IMG/VR virus record: IMGVR_UViG_3300048589_000486
Coordinates: 1-47,090 of that record
DNA from: a virus
DNA length: 47,090 nucleotides
Reading direction: 5' to 3' (one strand)
Of this stretch, positions 35,566 to 45,130 are shown piece after piece (position 1 is the stretch's first letter; each line of letters begins with the position of its first letter). The notes under the pieces were generated by a model. It was given only the letters and a program-made list of their open reading frames with translations. It had not been told where the DNA came from and did not search any database. Both the position numbers and the translations under genes were made by a program.

Positions 35566-37149
35566 TCAGAGCTCGAACTCGATGCGCTGCGTCGCGTAGC
35601 CGGGCACCTCGACCAACAGCTCGTGCGGTCCCTGCGTCGTGGCGAAGCTCACCTGGCCACGGTCGTCCGTCGTGCGAGGTGCGCTGCCGTCGAGCGTCAC
35701 CCGGGCGGCGGCGAGCGGCCGACCGTCGTCGTCGCGCACCGTGAACGTCGCGACGCCGTTGCGGAACGCCACGTCGAGCCCGCCCTCCGACGTGTCGGGC
35801 AGCGCCACGCTGTGCGCCACGACCTCGACCGTCGGCGTCGACATCAGCGCCTCGCCCGCGATCCGCGTCGCCCCAGCGTCCGCCTCGACGTCGACCTCGA
35901 GCACCATCACCGTCGGGTCGCCGCCCGGCACGAGCCAACCGGGATTGTCGGTGAGCAGCACCTGGTCGGTCGGCCGCAGGTCGTGCCGGTCGACGTCAAA
36001 CTCGACCCGGTAGCGCCGCGCCGCCATGCGCCGCAGGAGCCGCGCACCGATCGTCTCGGCATTGGCCGGCAGGTACACCCACGGCAGCTCGATCTCGGCC
36101 ACCGTCCCGCCGTAGAGCGCCGGGGAGGCGGCGAGTTCGATGTGGTGCTGCGACCGACCCGCCGCGTCCGAGTGATCGTACCCGACCCGCAGCACGTCGG
36201 CCGTGTCTTCGAGATCCATGTACGGGTCCTCGAGTCCACCCGCCACATGGGCGTCGAGCTCGTGCACCGGCCCGCTGGCGCCAACCGGCGCCGGGTAGAG
36301 CCGCGCTGCCTCGGTGGTCCAGAGCGCGCCGGCCGAGTAGGCGATCTCGTCGACCAGCTCGAGCACCGAGCGCGCCTGCGTGATCGACCCGGCGAGCCGG
36401 ATGCCTTCCTGCGCGCACTGCGCCCGCAGCTCCGGCAGCAGCGCATCGATCCCGGCGAGCGAGAGCACGTACTCGATCAGGTCGGCCGGGTTCTCGATCA
36501 GCTCGCCCGTATCCGGGTCGCGCATCCCGCGGCCGGTCGCGCTCACCGCCTGGTCGTCGCCGATCGGGGCGGCGAAGCGCACGAGCTGCCACACGTTGCC
36601 ATCGTCATCGGACCCGAGAGCTGCCTCCCAGGCATCGGTATGCTCGGCGTCGACGAACACCCGGGCGATCTCCATCGGGTGCGCCGCCGCCAGGTACTCG
36701 GTGGGCGAGAGCCGGACCAGGCGGAAGCGCCGTCCGGTGAGGTCGCCGAATCGCAGCGGCTGGGCGCGGTCCTCGGCGAAGTCGCCGATGTCGCGTGTGG
36801 TCCGCAGCGGCAGATCCTCGGTGAGCAGGAGCCCGGCGCCGCCAGACTCGATCGTGAGCTCGATGGTGCGACCCACGCGCATGCGCTGGACCGTGCCGCG
36901 GAAGAACAGGTCTCCGGCGTCGTCGTAGACGATCGCCTGCCGCCGCAGCGGCACGTCCAGGATGCGCGCCGCCTGTTGACCGGCGTTGTCCAGCGTGCAG
37001 GCGATTGCGGCCGTCTCCGAGGCGCCGGCGCGGCCCGCCCGCGCGACCATGCGCAGCCCACCAACCGAGGTGAGCCAGGGGAAGGCACCCGTCGACCCGG
37101 CCGCGTCGAACTCGACCTGCGCCGACCCGATGGAAATCGAGAGCCGCAT
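35566..37149 (-). CDS. Tail-tip / hub protein with C-terminal Ig-like domain
   Basis: The 527-residue product starts MRLSISIGSAQVEFDAAGST, with a beta-rich first part (CTLDNAGQQAARILDVPLRR, VYDDAGDLFFRGTVQRM) of the phage hub/baseplate type. The middle reads GIDALLPELRAQCAQEG. The last 95 residues (FTVRDDDGRPLAAARVTLDG, TTDDRGQVSFATTQGPHEL, VEVPGYATQRIEFEL) match a carboxypeptidase-regulatory/CarboxypepD-like domain often found on phage adhesins. It is probably a minor tail protein. Confidence 0.7.
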   Translation of the reverse strand: MRLSISIGSAQVEFDAAGSTGAFPWLTSVGGLRMVARAGRAGASETAAIACTLDNAGQQAARILDVPLRRQAIVYDDAGDLFFRGTVQRMRVGRTIELTIESGGAGLLLTEDLPLRTTRDIGDFAEDRAQPLRFGDLTGRRFRLVRLSPTEYLAAAHPMEIARVFVDAEHTDAWEAALGSDDDGNVWQLVRFAAPIGDDQAVSATGRGMRDPDTGELIENPADLIEYVLSLAGIDALLPELRAQCAQEGIRLAGSITQARSVLELVDEIAYSAGALWTTEAARLYPAPVGASGPVHELDAHVAGGLEDPYMDLEDTADVLRVGYDHSDAAGRSQHHIELAASPALYGGTVAEIELPWVYLPANAETIGARLLRRMAARRYRVEFDVDRHDLRPTDQVLLTDNPGWLVPGGDPTVMVLEVDVEADAGATRIAGEALMSTPTVEVVAHSVALPDTSEGGLDVAFRNGVATFTVRDDDGRPLAAARVTLDGSAPRTTDDRGQVSFATTQGPHELLVEVPGYATQRIEFEL

Positions 37150-37155
37150 CGTGGA

Positions 37156-37245
37156 TCAGGCCGCGCTGACGGACACCGTCATCGTCGCGGCGATGTAGCG
37201 GATGTCCTTGTCGTTCTGGATCTCGAAATCGTCGCCGATTGCCAT
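37156..37245 (-). CDS. 29-residue mini-gene between tail-tip genes
   Basis: The product MAIGDDFEIQNDKDIRYIAA followed by TMTVSVSAA has a good AGGGGG site upstream. Its form resembles the first 30 residues of larger phage structural proteins (MAIG-DF...DIRY...TV). It may be a truncated relic or a genuine short virion peptide. It lies 19 bases after the gene before it and 6 bases before the hub gene. Confidence 0.55.
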   Translation of the reverse strand: MAIGDDFEIQNDKDIRYIAATMTVSVSAA

Positions 37246-37264
37246 GTCGTCCCCCTGAAATCGG

Positions 37265-40200
37265 TCAGCGCTGCCAGACGCCGGCGACCGTGAACTGCGT
37301 CGCGTAGCGCCGGCTCGAAGTGGTGTTCCGGTTCTGCCCGGAGACCTCGGTGAACTCGAGCTCGTCCTCGATGATCCGGCCGAGCACGGCGTCCTCCGAC
37401 CGCGAGAAGTGCGGGACGAGCACGATCGGCTCGTCGTCGTTGCCCTTGACGTGCTCGAACAGGGCGATCAGGTCCTGCGCGTCGTCCTCCGAGAGCGCAC
37501 CCTCGGACCAGGAGACGACTGCCGAGCGCGTCCGGCCCAGCGTCGCGCCGCCCTGGTAGAGCGGGCCGTCGCCGCCACGCGCGACCTTGAACGCGCCGCG
37601 CAGCTGCACGTCCGCCGAGAGTGAGGTCGCCAGCGCCTCGCCGACCCACAGCCAGCCGATCGAACCGTCGGCGCCGTCGTCGATGGTGAGCGTCAGATAG
37701 CGCGCCGTGCGCGCCACCGATAGCGTCTGCACGATCACGCCGGCGCGCCAGGTGACCGGCTCGGTCCATTCGTTCGGCGCGGCGTCGCCACCGTCGAGTG
37801 TGATCGTCGTGCCGGTCGGAATGGTGTGCAGCGCGATCGCGATCGTGTCGAGGTCCTGCACGCTGCCGAGATCCACGTCGAGCGTCGCTGGGCCCGATTC
37901 GTCGGCCCAGCGCCAGCGCTCTGGGCGCGGGGTCTGGACGTTGGACACCGCCCACGGCTGCAGCGCGCGGAACTGGTAGGTGTCGCCCGCCGCGAACGAC
38001 GGCGCCGCGCCGGCCACGAACGCGACGGACAGGCCGGCGTCGAGCGCCACCGGGGATGTCGGGATGTCGGCAGACGCGGACCAGGCGCCGGCGTCCTTCC
38101 GCCAGCGGAAGTGACCGCCCTCGACCGCGAACGCGAAGCGGTCACCCTTCTGGTTGTCGATCCCGCCTGGCTCGATGTCCCACGAGAGCCCGGCGTCCGA
38201 GTAGGCAGTGGGCGATGCGCCGGGCGTGAACTGCCACGGCGCGAAGGGGCCGTCGACAGACCCCGTGACCGACCACGTCTGCTCGCTGTCGTCGTCCCGA
38301 CCGCCGGCGAGGTAGAGCGGCGCGGCGGCGATGACCGGCAGCGTGAGCACGTCGCCCACCTGGTAGGTCGACGGCCACCCGGCATCGCCGATCGCGAGCG
38401 TGATGGTGTCGCCCTCCTCGAGCTGCTCGGGACAGGCGACGTTGATCTGGAATCCGAACTCGTGCGTCGCGAAGTAGCGCCCCTCGTCCGAGGCGCGACG
38501 CGACGAGTAGTACGGGGAGTTGGCGAACGCGGGCGCGTATCCGCCATTGACCGAACCATCGACCGACCAGTAGTACGCGTCCCCCTCATCTCGCCAGCAC
38601 CCGTCGCCCGATTGCAGGGTGCTGGCATCAGTTTTTCCCAGGGGGGATATCCCGGCGGTGATGAGGACGAGATCGAGGCGCGCGCGGTAGCGTTCGTTCG
38701 CGATCGACAGCAGCGAGTCCCCGGTCGCGAGCGCGTCGAGATCGTCCTGCAGCTCCTGGAGCGCGGCATCCCACTCGGTTTCGCCGGCGCCGCGAAGGTC
38801 CGGAGAGGCCCCCTCTTCCAGCTCCTCGAGGGAGGCGATCGTCTGCTCGAACCAGCCGACGACCGTCTTGAGCGACTCGTTCGCCGCGCCGGTCGGGAAC
38901 CGGATCGCCGAGTCCTCGATCGCCGACAGTTGCCCGGTGGGCGAGCCGCCGTTGTCGAAAATCGTCGTGTTCGATCGGACGAAGCCCCAATACCACTCGT
39001 AGAGCCCGACCAGTCGCGCCCGATTGGCGCTCGAGTAGCCCATGTCCTCACCTCCCTCCGAGAATGACCCGAGGCACGGCCCGCCGATGCGGGGCACGGC
39101 CATGCCTGAGCAGGCGCATTCGCCGCTCGGGCGCTTCGTCCACTTGAGCGTGATCGTCTGGTCGACGGCCGCCGTGCCGAGCGTGAGCGCCACCGGGCAC
39201 ACCGGCGGCGGCTCGATGTCTCCGGTGCGCCCGACGTACGAGACGCTCACGTACGAGAAGCGCCCCTTCTGGACGCCGTAGCCAGGCGGCAGCCGGCGCG
39301 GAATCGTGAAGCCGAACCGCAGGGCGTCCGGGTCGACGAATGGCTCAGCCGTCACCGCCTCGCCGATCACCCCGCCGAGCGAGGACGACACCTGCCAGCG
39401 CTCGAGGCCCAGGCGCGCGAGCGGGTGATCCTTGCCGGTCACCGCGAAGCAGCGCGCGGTCACGAGCTCGGTGCGCGCGTTCGCGTTGGCGAAGGCGGCA
39501 TCGAACTCCCTCGCGGACTCCGATCCGGTCCCGGTCGACGGCTCGACGTGCGCATCCGTGCGCGCGAGCAGCTCGAGCGCGGCCTGCCCGGTCGGGCTGC
39601 GGTCGTTCGCCACGACGCCGTCGACCGTCACGAGCTGGGAGGCGGAACGGATTTGCGAGAGCAGGTCGTAGACGGTGGCAATGCCGGTGTACGTCTCGTC
39701 GGGCGAGGCCCCATCGGAGATCGTCACGGTGCGCCCGCCGGTCACGAACAGCACCGGCGCCCCCTTGGGGATCGCCCGCTTGATCTCGGGGACGAAGTGG
39801 TAGAGCCAGCGATTGTCGGCGTAGCGCTTGTACGCCAGGTAGATCGTGGAGCGGTCCTCGCCGAACACGATCCGGTGCGCCGTCGCCGGGATCAGGTTGT
39901 CCGCTCCGAGCACCGCCGTGTCCCAGTCGAATCCGGCGCCCTCGAGCCCGCCCGACGGGCTGCCCTGGCCGGCCTGCAGATCGGTGAGCAGCGCGTAGTC
40001 GGTTTCCTCGAAGACGAGGCTGGACTGGTCGATCTCGATGCGCAGGTCGTTCCCGGCCGCGCCCTCGTCCCGCGCCTTGATCGACACGCCCTCGAGGCTC
40101 ACCGCCGCGTAGGTCGCCGGCTTCCCGGCGTCGGTGAGCTCGACGATGATGTCCTGCGCCGCCACGCCGGTCGCCGCGAGATCGACGAGCCGCGCAGAGC

Positions 40201-40447
40201 CCGCTCCCGCGAACACCGGCGCGGAGACGCGCGCGACCGCCGCCGTCGTGTCGACGATCTCGATCTCGTATTCCGCCTCTTCCGGGCCGTCGAACGATCC
40301 GGTGAGCCGCGCCTCGGCGGAGCCCGCCCTGGCGGTCGGGATCGCGATCACCAGGTCCTCGACCGGATAGACCGACGACGGGGTGAGCGTTGCCTCGAGC
40401 ACGAGGTTGCGATCGTTCGCGAGGAACCGCTGGGGGGCGCAGGTCAT
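37265..40447 (-). CDS. Large distal tail protein with discoidin-like domain
   Basis: The 1060-residue product starts at ATG 40447, 4 bases after the tape measure stop. It has multiple beta domains. A segment at about 845-945 (ATLDVDLGSVQDLDTIAIAL, TARYLTLTIDDG, GWLWVGEALA) resembles a discoidin/F5-8C carbohydrate-binding fold. The C-terminus (SVVSWSEGALSEDDAQDLI-like text and EPIVLVPHFSRSEDAVLG) resembles distal tail proteins. Repeated WSVDGSVNGGYAP/WSVTGSVDGPFAP segments lie in the middle. It is probably a tail-tip adhesin or hub. Confidence 0.72.
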   Translation of the reverse strand: MTCAPQRFLANDRNLVLEATLTPSSVYPVEDLVIAIPTARAGSAEARLTGSFDGPEEAEYEIEIVDTTAAVARVSAPVFAGAGSARLVDLAATGVAAQDIIVELTDAGKPATYAAVSLEGVSIKARDEGAAGNDLRIEIDQSSLVFEETDYALLTDLQAGQGSPSGGLEGAGFDWDTAVLGADNLIPATAHRIVFGEDRSTIYLAYKRYADNRWLYHFVPEIKRAIPKGAPVLFVTGGRTVTISDGASPDETYTGIATVYDLLSQIRSASQLVTVDGVVANDRSPTGQAALELLARTDAHVEPSTGTGSESAREFDAAFANANARTELVTARCFAVTGKDHPLARLGLERWQVSSSLGGVIGEAVTAEPFVDPDALRFGFTIPRRLPPGYGVQKGRFSYVSVSYVGRTGDIEPPPVCPVALTLGTAAVDQTITLKWTKRPSGECACSGMAVPRIGGPCLGSFSEGGEDMGYSSANRARLVGLYEWYWGFVRSNTTIFDNGGSPTGQLSAIEDSAIRFPTGAANESLKTVVGWFEQTIASLEELEEGASPDLRGAGETEWDAALQELQDDLDALATGDSLLSIANERYRARLDLVLITAGISPLGKTDASTLQSGDGCWRDEGDAYYWSVDGSVNGGYAPAFANSPYYSSRRASDEGRYFATHEFGFQINVACPEQLEEGDTITLAIGDAGWPSTYQVGDVLTLPVIAAAPLYLAGGRDDDSEQTWSVTGSVDGPFAPWQFTPGASPTAYSDAGLSWDIEPGGIDNQKGDRFAFAVEGGHFRWRKDAGAWSASADIPTSPVALDAGLSVAFVAGAAPSFAAGDTYQFRALQPWAVSNVQTPRPERWRWADESGPATLDVDLGSVQDLDTIAIALHTIPTGTTITLDGGDAAPNEWTEPVTWRAGVIVQTLSVARTARYLTLTIDDGADGSIGWLWVGEALATSLSADVQLRGAFKVARGGDGPLYQGGATLGRTRSAVVSWSEGALSEDDAQDLIALFEHVKGNDDEPIVLVPHFSRSEDAVLGRIIEDELEFTEVSGQNRNTTSSRRYATQFTVAGVWQR

Positions 40448-40451
40448 GGGA

Positions 40452-43400
40452 TCAGCGTGAGGATCGGCGGTCGATGTCGCGGAGCACCGGCACGAGGAAC
40501 CGGCGCACGTTTTCCTGCGAGAAGATGTCCTCGGCCGACGCGTTGAGGTTGACCGTGATCGCCGCGGCGCCGCTCGCCATCGGCGCGACGGCCACGCCAC
40601 CGCCGGCCCCCGCCGTCACCTGCCCGCCGTCGGCGTAGTAGCGCGGCCTCTCCGGCGCCGCCGGACCGCGCAGCATCGCGGCGAGCGATTCGCGCGAGAA
40701 GCGCATGCTGTTGACCGCGTGCAGGAAGCCAGCGCCGAGCTGATCGACGCGCGACCTGTTCACGACGAACTCGCCCGGCGTGAGCATCGCGGGAACGGTA
40801 TCCGTGCCGCGCTCCGGCGCCTGGCCGCCACGCCGCAGGAACAGGTAGCCCAGCAATTGCTGACTGACCACCGAAGGCACGCGCCAGTCGCGCGCCGTCT
40901 GGATCCCGCTCAGGAATCCCTCGAAGGACTCCTCGAGCATGTCGGCGACGATCTTGACCTTCTCGTCCTTCAGGTACGGTAGCTTGTTCAGGATCGCCGA
41001 CGCCCACAGCCCGATGTCCAGGCCGGTCGAACTCCGCGGCAGGCCGCGCGCCGCCTCGACGATCGTGGTGAGCTGCCGCAGAATCTTCTGGTAGTCGAGC
41101 CCCGGCACCTGGCGCCCGCTGCCGCCGGCGCCGAGCGTGATCGGTCCGGACTTCCCGCCCAGGGCCGGCAGCGATCCGACGGGCCCGCCGAGCGCGAACC
41201 GCTGCACGCCGCGCGCAGCGAGCGAGCGCATCATCCCGTCGCCGTAGTAGCGGCTCGCCGCCTTCTTGACGACGAACGATCCGGCCTGCAGCGCCGCCGG
41301 CACGGTGTCGCCGTTGCCGACGCCGGGCACCTTCGACCACCCCGGGCGCCGGAAGACGCCGCCGCCGTTCGCGAAGTGCTGCACCGTGCGCCTGGCGGTG
41401 GGCCACGCGCGCGTGAGCGCCGCGAGCTTCTCGCCCACGATGCCGCCGGCCGCATTGGCCTCGACCGTCTTGACGGTGACCGTATGCGTGGACGAGGTGT
41501 CTCGCCCCTGCAGGCTGTCGATCTCCGCCTTCGCCTTCGTCACCGACGCCGTGTCGGTCTCGATTGTGATCGAGATGCCCTTGGCGATGATGGCGTTGAC
41601 CGCGTCGAGCTCCTTGCGCAGATTCTCGAGCTGCACCCGCGACGACTCGAGGTTCTGCTGCGTCGCCTTCGCGCCGGCCTCCTCCGCCTTGACGCGCTCG
41701 TCGATGACGTCGTTGAGCACTTCCTGGGCGAGCTTGAGCTTCGAGACTGCGGTCTCCTGGGCGCGGAACTGGGAGACGATCGTCTCGCCGTTCTTCTCGA
41801 CCTTGGACGCGATGCCAGCGGTGAGCTCGACCGCCTTCTTGGCGTACTCCTCGGCCGCCTTGAAGTCGCCCTCGGCGAAAGCCCGGCGCGCCTTGCTGAT
41901 GTTCTCGTCGATCTGCCGGACCTTGTCGTAGTACTGGTCGTAGTCCGACAGGTTCGTCCGCCGCAGCTCGCGGATCCTCTCCTCGATCGTCTCGTTGACG
42001 GTGATGCGCTGCTTGTTGAGCTCGGCGATCTTGTTGAGGTGCGAGGTCTCGATCCCGATCAGCGTCGCGACGTGCGCCTCGTACTGCTGGACGATGCCGG
42101 TCAGCGCGGCCTGCTTCGACTTCGCGACCTGCGCCTCGGCCTTCGTGACCTCTTCCGCGGTCCGGCCCGCCGCGCTGGTGCGCGCGAGCGCCTCCGCGTC
42201 GGCCGCCTTGATCGCCTCGGCGCTCGCCTTCTGCAGGATCGCGAGCCGGTCGTCGGCCGCCTTCTTCTGGATCGCGACGAGCGCCGTCGCGTTGTCCGCC
42301 TCGCTCTGCCGCAGCTTGTCGAGCCCTGCCGCCTGCGTTGCCGCCTGCTGATTGATCGCCTGGATCGCCGCCGACGAAGCGGACTGGATCGCCTTGCCGG
42401 CCGACTCGAGCTCGGGGATCAGTGCCGAGAGTTCGGCGCGCAGCGCGGCGAGTCGCACGCGCGAGGCCTCGGCCTGCGCCGCGGCGGCCTGCGCGATCGC
42501 GGTCTCGGCATCGCCCACCGTCTGCGCCGTCGCCGCGACCTGCTGCCCGGTGTCGAAGAGGTCCTTCGTCACCTTCGTCGCCGCATCCGAGACGGCCTGC
42601 AGCGCGACGGGGACGAGGCTCAGTGGGTTGGTGAGCTGCCCGACGGTGCGCGACAGCAGATCCGTCGCCCGTCCGATCCCGCTCGTCGACCCCTGCGCGT
42701 CGCGCGCCGCGCGCGCGAGTCGATCCACGACCTGCACCAGATTCGCGAGCGAGTTGATCGTCGCGGTCGACGGCGTAGCGATCTGGCCGAGAGTCGTGAC
42801 CAGGTTCTTGAGGGAAGCGGTCAGGCGCTCCACCGCCTCGGCGTTCAGTCGATTCAGGGAGTCGGACGCCTTGTCGAGCGCGCCGGCAGACCCGCCGATC
42901 TGCTCCATCGCCCTGGCGAGCGCGGTCGAGTCGTTGGTGAGCGCCGCGACGCCAGCGGCCGCGCGCTTCGACGAGACGCCGAGCTGCAGGATCTCGTCGA
43001 GGCCGAGCCCACGCTCCGAGATCTGCTGCAGCGTGCCCACGAGCCCGCGCGACTCGATGCCGAGGTCCTTGAGGCCTTTGACCGTGTCGGCCGACGAGAG
43101 CCGCGTCATGATCTGGGTGAGCTGGCCGATCGCGCCGGGCGCGTCCAGGCCCGCCTTGGTCATCACCTGGATGGCTGCCGCGACCTCCTCGATCGGCGTT
43201 CCGGTCGCCTTCGCGATGGGCGCGAGCTCCCCGAGGCCCTGCGCCAGCTCCCCGAACGTCGCCCCTCCGTTCTGCATCGACACGAAGAGCGCATCGAGCG
43301 TCGGCTTGAGCTCCTGCGCGTCGAGCCCGAAGCCGCGGATCAGCACGCCGGAGAGCTTCGCCGCCTCACCGAGCGAGGCCACGCCGGCCTTCGCCGCATC

Positions 43401-44330
43401 GTCGGCGGTTGCCAGGACCTCGAGCACGTTGCCGGCGGGAACGCCTGCGCGCAGCAGGTCGTAGACCGCCTTGAGGCCTTCCTGCAGGTCGAAGCCCAGC
43501 GTCTGCGACAAGTCGCGCACGCCCTGGCCGAGCTCGCCCAGTTGCTCCTCGGTGAGGTTCGCCACCGTGCCGATGCGCGCCGTCGCGATCTCGTACTCGC
43601 GCGCCGCAGCGACGGCGGCATTCACGGCTGCCACCACCCCACCGATCGCCGCGGCTGTCGCCAGGGCGCCGGCGCGGGCCGTCGCGAACGATTGCGCGAG
43701 CCCACCCTGCTCCCGCGCCAGCTCGCTCGTCCGCTGCACGAGCGCGCGGTGCGCCTGCGCGAGCTCGGTCACCGACGCACCGCTGTTGCGCAGGGTCGCG
43801 TACGCGGCGTTGAGCTTCGCGATCTCGGCCGCGGTATCCTTCGCCGACTTGACGCCAAGCGTCAGGCGCGCCTGTTGCTCGGCCTGCGCCTTCGTCGCCT
43901 TGACAATCTCGGCCGCGAGCCTCTTCTCTTCGGCCGCGAGCCTCGAGGTGTCGACGCCCGCCTTCTCCAGTTGGCCCGAGAGGCGCTTGAGTGCGTCGGC
44001 CTGGCGGTTGTACTCCTTCGATGTAGCGGCGATCTGCTTCTCGGTCAGCTTGAGCGCCTCGGTGAGCTCCTTCCCCACCTTCCCGCCGCTGCCCTCGATC
44101 TGCGCGATCTGCTGCCGGAACTCCGCCGCGCGCGCCGACAGGTCGTCGAACTTCTTGGCCGCCGCCGCCGCCTGCGCCTCCGTGTTTTTGAAGAGCTCGA
44201 CCTTCCCGGTCGTGCGCTCGAGCTCCGTCGTCGCGCTCTGGACCTTGCCCTTCAGCCGCGCCAGTACCGCCGCGATGTCGCTGTCGTCTCCGTTGAAGGC
44301 TATCCGGAACGACGATTCGCGCTCGGCCAT
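40452..44330 (-). CDS. Tape measure protein
   Basis: The 1292-residue product starts MAERESSFRIAFNGDDSDIA. The N-terminal 260 residues are coiled coil. A PhageMin_Tail (TP901-type) core follows at about 270-480 (IATARIGTVANLTEEQLGEL, LKAVYDLLRAGVPAGNVLEV, LIRGFGLDAQELKPTLDALF). The C-terminus has lambda-like motifs GNGDTVPAALQAGSFVVKKA and GTDTVPAMLTPGEFVVNRS. It sets tail length; a long flexible siphovirus tail is expected. It follows the G/GT chaperones. Confidence 0.95.
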   Translation of the reverse strand: MAERESSFRIAFNGDDSDIAAVLARLKGKVQSATTELERTTGKVELFKNTEAQAAAAAKKFDDLSARAAEFRQQIAQIEGSGGKVGKELTEALKLTEKQIAATSKEYNRQADALKRLSGQLEKAGVDTSRLAAEEKRLAAEIVKATKAQAEQQARLTLGVKSAKDTAAEIAKLNAAYATLRNSGASVTELAQAHRALVQRTSELAREQGGLAQSFATARAGALATAAAIGGVVAAVNAAVAAAREYEIATARIGTVANLTEEQLGELGQGVRDLSQTLGFDLQEGLKAVYDLLRAGVPAGNVLEVLATADDAAKAGVASLGEAAKLSGVLIRGFGLDAQELKPTLDALFVSMQNGGATFGELAQGLGELAPIAKATGTPIEEVAAAIQVMTKAGLDAPGAIGQLTQIMTRLSSADTVKGLKDLGIESRGLVGTLQQISERGLGLDEILQLGVSSKRAAAGVAALTNDSTALARAMEQIGGSAGALDKASDSLNRLNAEAVERLTASLKNLVTTLGQIATPSTATINSLANLVQVVDRLARAARDAQGSTSGIGRATDLLSRTVGQLTNPLSLVPVALQAVSDAATKVTKDLFDTGQQVAATAQTVGDAETAIAQAAAAQAEASRVRLAALRAELSALIPELESAGKAIQSASSAAIQAINQQAATQAAGLDKLRQSEADNATALVAIQKKAADDRLAILQKASAEAIKAADAEALARTSAAGRTAEEVTKAEAQVAKSKQAALTGIVQQYEAHVATLIGIETSHLNKIAELNKQRITVNETIEERIRELRRTNLSDYDQYYDKVRQIDENISKARRAFAEGDFKAAEEYAKKAVELTAGIASKVEKNGETIVSQFRAQETAVSKLKLAQEVLNDVIDERVKAEEAGAKATQQNLESSRVQLENLRKELDAVNAIIAKGISITIETDTASVTKAKAEIDSLQGRDTSSTHTVTVKTVEANAAGGIVGEKLAALTRAWPTARRTVQHFANGGGVFRRPGWSKVPGVGNGDTVPAALQAGSFVVKKAASRYYGDGMMRSLAARGVQRFALGGPVGSLPALGGKSGPITLGAGGSGRQVPGLDYQKILRQLTTIVEAARGLPRSSTGLDIGLWASAILNKLPYLKDEKVKIVADMLEESFEGFLSGIQTARDWRVPSVVSQQLLGYLFLRRGGQAPERGTDTVPAMLTPGEFVVNRSRVDQLGAGFLHAVNSMRFSRESLAAMLRGPAAPERPRYYADGGQVTAGAGGGVAVAPMASGAAAITVNLNASAEDIFSQENVRRFLVPVLRDIDRRSSR

Positions 44331-44333
44331 GGC

Positions 44334-44944
44334 TCAGTCCCGATCGAGGGCGCGCAGCAGCTTGTCGAACGACTTCGCGTCCGCATGCGCCGCCATGCGC
44401 GCGTCGAGCAGGCGCTCGGCGCGGCGGCGTTGGTCTTCTCGCATGGCGGCCTCGAGGTAGGAGTGGAAGGCGCGGGACGTGTAGCTCAGGGGGTCGGCGT
44501 GCCCGGCGCGGACGAGGTAGCCGACGGCGTCGACCCATCGCCAGGCGCTTCCCCCGCCAGCGCGCCGAGAATCGCCCCCAGCCCGACGCACTGGACGAAA
44601 AAATCCGCGTTGACCTCGGCGGCAGCCGTGAGGACGGCGATCAGCTTTCCGGCGCCGGCCTTGCGCCAGGTGCCGGCCGGGATGCCCGTCACCGCAGCGG
44701 CGACGCTCGACGTCTCGGCCGGGTGGCGCTGCACGAAGTCGAGCACGTCAGCGTCGGCGACCTTCATCGCCGCGAGCACGCTGCGGAACTGCTCGACCAG
44801 GGGCGCGATCTCGTTGATCGGCAGCTCGCGCACGTGCACGACCGTTGACCCGAACGTGATCGTGCGGACCTTCGGCATGAGGCCGGCGAGTCCGTCGTCC
44901 AGGTCGGCGTCGGTCACAGCATGGTCCTTCGGGGGAGGGGGCAT
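44334..44944 (-). CDS. Tail assembly chaperone GT fusion (-1 frameshift product)
   Basis: If ribosomes slip by -1 at T-TTT-TTC (44603-44597), codons 1-116 of the G frame join 87 residues of the overlapping frame ending at 44334, giving about 203 residues. The extension reads GGGSAWRWVDAVGYLVRAGH, DPLSYTSRAFHSYLEAAMRE, DQRRRAERLLDARMAAHADA. This is the lambda G/GT arrangement placed directly before the tape measure gene. The chaperones coat the tape measure during tail assembly. Confidence 0.7.
44486..44944 (-). CDS. Tail assembly chaperone (G-like)
   Basis: The 152-residue product starts MPPPPKDHAVTDADLDDGLA (a GTG ten codons in is an alternative). Its middle RTITFGSTVVHVRELPINEI, APLVEQFRSVLAAMKV fits the gpG family of short tail chaperones. 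It ends in a Ser/Pro/Thr-rich tail produced when no frameshift takes place. It lies between the tube and tape measure genes. Confidence 0.75.
   Translation of the reverse strand: MPPPPKDHAVTDADLDDGLAGLMPKVRTITFGSTVVHVRELPINEIAPLVEQFRSVLAAMKVADADVLDFVQRHPAETSSVAAAVTGIPAGTWRKAGAGKLIAVLTAAAEVNADFFVQCVGLGAILGALAGEAPGDGSTPSATSSAPGTPTP
44597..44603 (-). promoter_or_regulatory. Programmed -1 frameshift site T TTT TTC
   Basis: Reading the G frame as GAT TTT TTC GTC, the heptamer T-TTT-TTC fits the X-XXY-YYZ slippery rule. After a -1 slip the reading continues CGT CCA GTG CGT, the frame that is open to 44334. The overlap of the two frames spans this site, and downstream sequence is GC-rich enough for a stimulatory structure. 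Confidence 0.7.
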
Positions 44945-44954
44945 GGGGCAATCG

Positions 44955-45119
44955 TCAGGTGGCGGCGATGAGCGCGGCCGTGATGGCCGCGCCGCAGAGG
45001 AGGCCGAGGACGAATCCCCGGTAGAAGGAGCAGCAGGGGCAGCCGGAGGCGCGGCCCGCGAGCGCGAGGAACGCGCGCGCCGCGGGCCGGTCCGGGGTGT
45101 CGCAGACGCCTGGGATCAC
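44955..45119 (-). CDS. 54-residue membrane peptide with Cys cluster
   Basis: A GTG at 45119 opens a frame reading (M)IPGVCDTPDRPAARAFLALA, then SGCPCCSFYRGFVLGLLCG and AAITAALIAAT: a Cys-rich middle and one C-terminal membrane span. It fills the gap between the tube and G-like genes. The start codon has only a weak GGGGC upstream, so it is a moderate candidate. Confidence 0.45.
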   Translation of the reverse strand: MIPGVCDTPDRPAARAFLALAGRASGCPCCSFYRGFVLGLLCGAAITAALIAAT

Positions 45120-45130
45120 GCCCCGGGCGA

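Noticed and set aside
34342-37293. Long plus-strand open frame opposite tail-tip genes
   Set aside because: Arg/His-rich composition with no domain; the minus-strand genes show clear starts and motifs.
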